This document shows, in pieces, positions 13,619 to 18,214 of a stretch of DNA of 18,214 nucleotides (positions are counted from its first letter, which is position 1; each line of letters begins with the position of its first letter). This DNA comes from REEB426 sp964551975 (GTDB lineage: Bacteria > Actinomycetota > Actinomycetes > S36-B12): assembly GCA_964551975.1 (NCBI GenBank), contig CAZKFI010000048.1, forward strand, positions 1-18,214. Reading direction: 5' to 3'. Under the pieces are notes generated by a model. The model was given only the letters and a program-made list of their open reading frames with translations, had not been told where the DNA came from and ran no database searches. The translations under genes and the position numbers were made by a program.

Positions 13619-14353
13619 GTGTCACCACAGTCTGGTGAAAGGCTGCAGAAGGTTCTAGCTCGTGTTGGAGTAGGTAGCAGGCGGGCATGCGAAGTTTTGA
13701 TCGAACAAGGCCGTGTTGCCGTGAATGGTCAGGTGGTATCAACTCAGGGGCTCCGCGTTGATCCGGAGTCCGATGTCATCATGGTCGATGGTCAGCGCAT
13801 CGCCACGCGTGCTGATGTGAGCGTTCTGGCATTCAACAAGCCAAGGGGCGTACTCACGACCATGCGGGATGAGCATGGGCGTCCATGTGTAGGAGATTTC
13901 GTGCCTGAGCAGCCGGCCGGGCTGTTCCATGTCGGTCGCTTGGACGCTGACACCGAGGGGTTGCTGCTGTTCACTAACGATGGTTCCCTTGGGCATCGCC
14001 TGGGACACCCATCCTTTGCCATTGCCAAGACGTACCTCGCGACGGTCCAGGGCAACGTTCAGCCCCAGACCATGCGCACACTCCTGGCTGGAGTGGTTTT
14101 GGAGGACGGTCCCGCACGTTGTGACACGGTGCGCATTCGCGAGCGACTCACGGATCGGACGCTGGTGGAACTCACCATCCACGAGGGGCGCAACAGGATC
14201 GTCCGAAGAATTTTTGACGCGGTTGGCCATCCTGTTCAACAGCTCGCCCGCACCGCTATAGGTCCCATTCGTTTAGGCGCCCTGCGCAGCGGAAAGATCC
14301 GCGAACTCACTGTGGCTGAACTCGGTGACCTCTATGAGGCCGTTGGCTTATAA
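13619..14353 (+). CDS. rluB: rRNA pseudouridine synthase, RsuA/RluB family
   Basis: The enzyme isomerises a specific uridine in rRNA to pseudouridine. The 244-aa product has an N-terminal S4 RNA-binding domain (about 5-65, ERLQKVLARVGVGSRRACE) and a catalytic domain. The catalytic motif is GRLDADTEGLLL with nucleophile D109. Other family stretches are NKPRGVLTT, KTYLATVQG and the EGRNRIVRRIFDAVGHPV loop. Gene neighbours (directly after scpB) are those of RluB-like enzymes in Gram-positive bacteria, which modify 23S rRNA near the peptidyl transferase centre. Sequence alone does not separate RluB from RsuA-type specificity, so the symbol rests on context. The start is GTG 13619 with only a weak GAGG just upstream; coupling to scpB translation is likely. 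The stop is 32 bp before aroH. Confidence 0.9.
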   Translation: MSPQSGERLQKVLARVGVGSRRACEVLIEQGRVAVNGQVVSTQGLRVDPESDVIMVDGQRIATRADVSVLAFNKPRGVLTTMRDEHGRPCVGDFVPEQPAGLFHVGRLDADTEGLLLFTNDGSLGHRLGHPSFAIAKTYLATVQGNVQPQTMRTLLAGVVLEDGPARCDTVRIRERLTDRTLVELTIHEGRNRIVRRIFDAVGHPVQQLARTAIGPIRLGALRSGKIRELTVAELGDLYEAVGL

Positions 14354-14373
14354 GTGGGGAGAAGTGCGACCAC

Positions 14374-14379
14374 TACCAT
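14374..14379 (+). promoter_or_regulatory. Candidate -10 element of aroH (possible leaderless start)
   Basis: TACCAT matches TANNNT and ends six bases before the ATG at 14386, so transcription would start on the A of the start codon. The only purine-rich stretch (about 14355-14363) is more than 20 bases from the ATG, too far for a ribosome binding site. No good -35 box is visible at 16-18 bases. Confidence 0.4.
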
Positions 14380-14385
14380 AAGCCA

Positions 14386-14769
14386 ATGATTGAGCCGAGA
14401 CTTCGCCTCCGGGGTCTACGTGGTGCTACCTGCCTGCAGCGGGATGAAGCGCAAGAGATGTTCGACGCGGTGGGTGAACTGGTTCAGACGATGATGTCGA
14501 TAAACGACGTTGAGGATGACGCGGTCGTGAGCATGATCCTGACATCAACCCCAGACCTGAAGTGCGCATTCCCCGCTGCGGGAGCGCGCGCCTTCGGTCT
14601 GGTTGACGTCCCACTTCTGTGCGCTCAGGAGATTGACGTCGCGGGTGCCTTGCCCAGAGTTGTCCGCATCTTGATGCACATTGAAAGCACCCGATCCCGC
14701 GGTGAGCTTCGCCATGTCTACCTGCGTGGTGCGGAGGTTCTCCGACAGGACCTCAAACACACCACATGA
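14386..14769 (+). CDS. aroH: Chorismate mutase, AroH type
   Basis: Chorismate mutase rearranges chorismate to prephenate, the branch point to Tyr and Phe. The 127-aa product has the pseudo-alpha/beta barrel family of Bacillus subtilis AroH rather than the helical AroQ fold. Conserved active-site residues, aligned by eye to the B. subtilis enzyme, are R12 (LRGAT; R7 in Bsu), C79 and E82 (LLCAQEID; C75 and E78), R94 (R90) and Y112 (HVYLRGAEVLR; Y108). The trimeric family binds the substrate between subunits. TSTPDLKCAFPAAGAR is also typical. The gene overlaps tyrA as ATGA, so the two enzymes make consecutive intermediates from one transcript. No ribosome binding site is visible, and a -10-like box suggests a leaderless start. 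Confidence 0.94.
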   Translation: MIEPRLRLRGLRGATCLQRDEAQEMFDAVGELVQTMMSINDVEDDAVVSMILTSTPDLKCAFPAAGARAFGLVDVPLLCAQEIDVAGALPRVVRILMHIESTRSRGELRHVYLRGAEVLRQDLKHTT

Positions 14770-15845
14770 GCGATGACATCCACCAGGTACTCATCCTGGG
14801 CAGCGGACTCATCGGTGGCTCAATCGCCTTGGCCCTTAAACGCGTTCAGATCGATGTAGTCCTAGATGACATTGACGCTGAACAGGTCGCCGTGGCGCAA
14901 GCCAGAGGCGGCGGTCGGCCGCTGGCCCCAGGTGACACACCGGACATCGTCATAGTGGCTGTTCCGCCGCAGGAGGCGCCGATTGCGCTGGCCCGTATGA
15001 GCGAACGTTTTCCGATGGCAACGATCACCGATGTCACCTCCGTCAAGTCACCTATCCTGCGCGCCGCCCTCGCGGCTGGAGCCGATGCTCAGCGCTTGAT
15101 CGGTGGGCATCCAATGGCGGGGCGCGAGGTTTCGGGTGCTGCTGCCGCACGGGCAGATCTGCTCGATGACCGCATCTGGATCATCACTTCTGGATCTGAA
15201 GTGCTTGCCGAACATGTGCGGCGGGTCAAGCGCTTGATCGAATTATGCGGGGCATTCCCCGTCGTTATGGACCCAGCCGCGCATGACGACGCCGTAGCGC
15301 TGGTGTCCCATACCCCGCAGATTCTGTCCAGTCTGTTGGCCGGACTCCTCGTCAATGCGCCTGACGAGCATGTCCAAATCGCCGGCCAGGGGCTTCGCGA
15401 CATGACCAGAATCGCCGATTCGAATCCGGATCTATGGACCGAGATTCTGGCCACCAATGCCGCCCCGGTCGGTGTGGTCCTCCAGGGTCTTGCCGAGCAA
15501 CTCCAGATCATGGCCAATGCCCTCCTTGAAGCCCCATCGAAGCAATCCGAGGGACGTATTCATCAGATGCTGCAATCAGGAGTTCAGGGTCGAAGTCGAG
15601 TTCCTGGGCGACACGGGACTAGTGCCAGAGCCGAGGCGGTAACTACGGTGATGATCGCGGATCGTCCGGGTGAGCTTGCCCGCCTGTTCACGGCTGCAGG
15701 CCAAGCAGGCATCAACCTCGACGATGTTCGCATCGAACACGTGCTGGGTAGGCCAAGCGGATTGGTTGAGTTAGTCGTGCAGCCTGAATCGCTAGAGCTC
15801 CTTCATCGGGTACTTATGTCGGAAGGGTTTGATCTGCGGACCTGA
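14766..15845 (+). CDS. tyrA: Prephenate dehydrogenase with C-terminal ACT domain
   Basis: TyrA oxidatively decarboxylates prephenate to 4-hydroxyphenylpyruvate, which is then transaminated to tyrosine. The 359-aa product starts with the Rossmann dinucleotide motif LGSGLIGGS (11-19; G12, G14, G17) followed by an acidic residue run near 34-37 (DDID) that favours NAD+ over NADP+. The family signature GGHPMAGRE (113-121) contains the catalytic H115. A helical dimerisation domain covers about 170-280. From about 290 there is an ACT-like region (VTTVMIADRPGELARLFTAAG), the usual site of feedback control by tyrosine, though regulation here is inferred. The region around 265-285 (QGRSRVPGRHG) is a basic linker. 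The start is ATG 14766 overlapping aroH. A 44-bp spacer follows before cmk. Confidence 0.94.
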   Translation: MSDDIHQVLILGSGLIGGSIALALKRVQIDVVLDDIDAEQVAVAQARGGGRPLAPGDTPDIVIVAVPPQEAPIALARMSERFPMATITDVTSVKSPILRAALAAGADAQRLIGGHPMAGREVSGAAAARADLLDDRIWIITSGSEVLAEHVRRVKRLIELCGAFPVVMDPAAHDDAVALVSHTPQILSSLLAGLLVNAPDEHVQIAGQGLRDMTRIADSNPDLWTEILATNAAPVGVVLQGLAEQLQIMANALLEAPSKQSEGRIHQMLQSGVQGRSRVPGRHGTSARAEAVTTVMIADRPGELARLFTAAGQAGINLDDVRIEHVLGRPSGLVELVVQPESLELLHRVLMSEGFDLRT

Positions 15846-15889
15846 GGACTCACCACAGAGTCTGGTCATTGGCATGAGAGGGTAGGGGC

Positions 15890-16579
15890 ATGCAGTCCCC
15901 GATCGTGATCGCTGTCGATGGTCCGGCTGGGTCTGGCAAATCAAGTGTGTGCCGTGGTGTAGCTCAACGCCTTGATCTTCGTTACCTCGACACTGGGGCC
16001 ATGTATCGGGCGATGACCCTGGCGGTGCTACGAGCGGGCATTGATCCACGTGACGCACCCGGGGTCTGTGGACTGCTGCCGCAAGTTCAACTGTCGATAT
16101 GCACGGATCCGAAAGCTCCCGCAATTGCGCTCAACGGGGATGATGTCACCGCGGCTGTTCGCGGCGCAGATGTAACAGCTGCGGTCAGTGCAGTGAGCGC
16201 AGTTCCGGAGATTCGCTCTGCGATGGTCGACGCCCAGCGTGCCGAGGTCGCCAAGGCAGTGTTCGACAACGTTGGCATTGTCGTTGAGGGTAGGGACATT
16301 GGATCGGTTGTTCTACCGGATGCATCGGTAAAGATCTTTCTGACTGCCGATCCACAAATACGGGCTCAGCGGCGCGCTGCGGAGACCGATGGAGCAGAGG
16401 TGGCAACCACGGCAGCGTTACTGCAGGCGCGCGATGCTCACGACGCAGGTCGTCAGGCTTCGCCAATGACCCAAGCACCCGACGCTAAGGTCGTTGATAC
16501 CTCTGCGTTATCACTTTCTGAAGTGATTGATGTCGTCTGCGCACATGTCCCTGCATTGAGGACGACCAATGTCGAGTGA
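15890..16579 (+). CDS. cmk: Cytidylate (CMP/dCMP) kinase
   Basis: Cmk phosphorylates CMP and dCMP to their diphosphates and recycles cytidine nucleotides from RNA and lipid turnover. The 229-aa product has the P-loop GPAGSGKSS (11-19), the YLDTGAMYRA motif (32-41) and the CMP-binding insertion with LNGDDVTAAVR. The signature IVVEGRDIGSVVLPDA (130-145) is clear, as are the LTADPQIRAQRR segment and the lid-like RDAHDAGRQASPM. The lid reads RDxHDAGR where the usual form is RDxxDxxR, so the arginines are kept. A purine-rich stretch (AGAGGG around 15877-15882) precedes the ATG. It follows tyrA by 44 bp, with a weak hairpin between. The 3' end overlaps der by 11 bp. In Streptomyces an acyltransferase gene lies between cmk and der; none is present here. 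Confidence 0.95.
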   Translation: MQSPIVIAVDGPAGSGKSSVCRGVAQRLDLRYLDTGAMYRAMTLAVLRAGIDPRDAPGVCGLLPQVQLSICTDPKAPAIALNGDDVTAAVRGADVTAAVSAVSAVPEIRSAMVDAQRAEVAKAVFDNVGIVVEGRDIGSVVLPDASVKIFLTADPQIRAQRRAAETDGAEVATTAALLQARDAHDAGRQASPMTQAPDAKVVDTSALSLSEVIDVVCAHVPALRTTNVE

Positions 16580-18065
16580 GACTGGCTCAGATTTCGATGA
16601 CGATGGCTGGATCGAAATCGAACTCACGGACGAACATGATGACGATGTTCAGGGACTGGCCGATCTGGATCTCGATGTGGTGGGTTCGAGTCTCAGTGGA
16701 TTTGACCCCGAACACGCCGACCTTGCCGAATGGCCAGCGGAGGAGGACGCCAACCTGCCCGTAGTCGCGATTATCGGGCGACCAAATGTCGGCAAATCAA
16801 CGTTGGTCAACCGAATCATCGGCCAACGTGCGGCAGTCGTTGAGGATATTCCCGGGGTAACCAGAGATCGAGTCACCTACACAGCCGAATGGAACGGTCG
16901 CCGATTCAATCTTGTCGATACCGGAGGATGGGAGCAGCGGGTACGGGGCATGCAGGCGCAGATTGCCTCACAGGCCGAGCGCGCAGCCGCTGATGCCGAT
17001 GTGGTCATGTTCGTGGTCGATGCCGAAGTAGGGATCACTGATACGGATGAAGCGATTGTGCAGGTGCTCAGACGCTCAGGCCGGCCGGTGATCCTCGTTG
17101 CGAACAAGTCCGATGACGCTGCGACTGAGCTCCAGGCTTCGGCGCTGTGGGGGTTAGGTGTTGGTGAGCCTCAGCCGGTATCCGCACTGCATGGGAGAGG
17201 CTCGGGGGACCTCCTGGATCGCCTCGTAACCGAACTTCCGACTGCTGGTACGGGCAGGGCGCGCGACACCGGACCGACCCGAGTTGCGTTGATTGGCCGG
17301 CCCAACACCGGAAAGTCCTCACTTCTGAATGCTCTTGCTGGTGCCGACCGAGTCGTGGTTGATGCTAAGGCGGGTACAACCGTTGACCCCGTAGACGAAC
17401 TCATCACCATTGGCGAGCGGACCTGGTGGTTCGTCGACACCGCTGGAATCCGCCGGCGCTCACATCAGGCGAGCGGTTCGGAGTACTACGCCACGCTCCG
17501 CACCCAAGCGGCACTCGATCGCGCCCAACTCGCTGTCGTTCTCATCGACGCCTCCGAGCCCATGAGTGAGCAAGACCTACGCATCATCTCCATGGTGGTG
17601 GACGCTGGCCGTGGCTTGGTACTGGCAATGAACAAATGGGACCTCGTCGATGAAGACCGCCGCCACTACTTGGACAAGGAAATCGATCGAGACCTTGCCC
17701 AAGTTGCCTGGGCTCCACGGGTCAATATCTCGGCCCGAACGGGGCGCCACATCGCCCGCCTGGAGTCTGCACTCATTGAGGTTGAGGAGGGGTGGCGTAC
17801 ACGAATCTCAACAGGCCGAGTCAATGCGTTTCTTGCTGAACTCGAACAAGCCCATCCTCACCCAGTTCGCGGTGGACGGCAGCCACGCATCCTGTACGGA
17901 GCGCAGGTTTCTGCTGGACCGCCTACGTTCGTACTCTTCGTCACCGGATTCCTTGAGTCTGGCTATCGCCGCTTCATCGAGCGCAGATTGCGAGAAGAGT
18001 TCGGCTTCGTTGGCACACCTATTCGGGTACAAATGCGCATGCGCACCCGACGGGGGGCCCGATGA
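16569..18065 (+). CDS. der: Ribosome biogenesis GTPase Der (EngA)
   Basis: Der is an essential GTPase with two tandem G domains that assists assembly of the 50S ribosomal subunit. The 498-aa product has G domain 1 with GRPNVGKS (70-77), T98 in PGVTRDR, DTGGW (117-121) and NKSD (179-182). G domain 2 has GRPNTGKS (243-250), the switch threonines TT270-271, DTAGIRRR (290-297) and NKWD (355-358). The C-terminal KH-like domain (from about 395) ends in GYRRFIERRLREEFGFVGTPIRVQMRMR-type residues with a basic tail. The first ~60 residues are an extra, strongly acidic and probably disordered extension; such extensions occur in actinobacterial Der proteins. The start is ATG 16569 inside the end of cmk, preceded by TGAGGA (16556-16561). 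It ends 88 bp before the tRNA-Pro. Confidence 0.96.
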   Translation: MSSETGSDFDDDGWIEIELTDEHDDDVQGLADLDLDVVGSSLSGFDPEHADLAEWPAEEDANLPVVAIIGRPNVGKSTLVNRIIGQRAAVVEDIPGVTRDRVTYTAEWNGRRFNLVDTGGWEQRVRGMQAQIASQAERAAADADVVMFVVDAEVGITDTDEAIVQVLRRSGRPVILVANKSDDAATELQASALWGLGVGEPQPVSALHGRGSGDLLDRLVTELPTAGTGRARDTGPTRVALIGRPNTGKSSLLNALAGADRVVVDAKAGTTVDPVDELITIGERTWWFVDTAGIRRRSHQASGSEYYATLRTQAALDRAQLAVVLIDASEPMSEQDLRIISMVVDAGRGLVLAMNKWDLVDEDRRHYLDKEIDRDLAQVAWAPRVNISARTGRHIARLESALIEVEEGWRTRISTGRVNAFLAELEQAHPHPVRGGRQPRILYGAQVSAGPPTFVLFVTGFLESGYRRFIERRLREEFGFVGTPIRVQMRMRTRRGAR

Positions 18066-18103
18066 GGCCTCCGGGGTGGCTGCCCGTACGAAGCAGCGCC
18101 CTG

Positions 18104-18109
18104 TAGGGT
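18104..18109 (+). promoter_or_regulatory. Candidate -10 element for tRNA-Pro
   Basis: TAGGGT, the same hexamer as before pyrG, lies 43 bases before the tRNA. A transcription start near 18116 would give a leader of about 37 bases to be removed by RNase P. No clear -35 box is seen at 16-18 bases, so this is tentative. Confidence 0.3.
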
Positions 18110-18152
18110 CTACCTGCAGGCATGCGTGGGGAAGACCCAAGCAACCGTGCAG

Positions 18153-18214
<62 letters not shown>

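Noticed and set aside
12620..13742. Long reverse-strand frames over the scpA repeat and scpB
   Set aside because: They read the VDQ repeat as LVD or STW runs and have no conserved motif; the plus strand holds scpA and scpB.
18066..18152. Rho-independent terminator after der
   Set aside because: No GC-rich stem followed by a T-run is visible; the stretch reads better as a promoter and leader for the tRNA.

Overview
The window is 18.2 kb of chromosome from a member of the Actinomycetota (high-GC Gram-positive bacteria). Two things point there. GTG starts are frequent and genes are tightly packed with 4-bp ATGA/GTGA overlaps. The gene order also follows a block I know from Mycobacterium, Streptomyces and relatives: TPR protein, HAD phosphatase, small conserved protein, tlyA, nadK, recN, pyrG, Nudix ADP-ribose pyrophosphatase, xerD, parA-scpA-scpB, rluB, (aroH-tyrA), cmk, der. 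From sequence alone I cannot place it below phylum level. A run of ten N at 2217-2226 shows this is a draft assembly, possibly from a metagenome or single cell.

Layout. At 3-1226 is the 3' part of a TPR-like gene with a long, repeat-rich, basic N-terminal region; its true start lies before the window. At 1216-2151, on the opposite strand, is a metallo-beta-lactamase-fold hydrolase, the only reverse-strand gene; its 3' end overlaps the TPR gene by 11 bp. The assembly gap follows. From about 2228 everything is on the plus strand: a second small TPR protein, a NagD-type HAD phosphatase, two small uncharacterised proteins, the rRNA 2'-O-methyltransferase TlyA, NAD kinase and RecN (to 7754). These are nearly contiguous and probably one operon. 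CTP synthase (7816-9474) seems to have its own promoter and is followed by the Nudix hydrolase and XerD. A 64-bp gap holding a possible 14-codon leader ORF precedes an orphan ParA, the condensin partners ScpA and ScpB, and an RluB/RsuA pseudouridine synthase. Next come an AroH-type chorismate mutase and TyrA (two steps of tyrosine synthesis), then CMP kinase and the ribosome-assembly GTPase Der. The right edge cuts a tRNA-Pro(GGG).

Themes: chromosome maintenance (RecN, XerD, ParA, ScpA, ScpB), ribosome maturation (TlyA, RluB, Der), nucleotide and cofactor supply (NadK, PyrG, Cmk, Nudix), and tyrosine synthesis. No stretch over 300 bases lacks a gene.

I see no convincing undescribed system: no defence island, CRISPR array, transposon or prophage. 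The points most worth a second look are a seven-copy 9-bp in-frame repeat in the C-terminal tail of ScpA, low-complexity repeats in the first gene, the reverse-strand MBL gene inside a conserved block, three genes whose -10-like elements place transcription starts at the start codon (leaderless candidates), the leader ORF before parA, and the absence of steA/steB-type genes between recN and pyrG.
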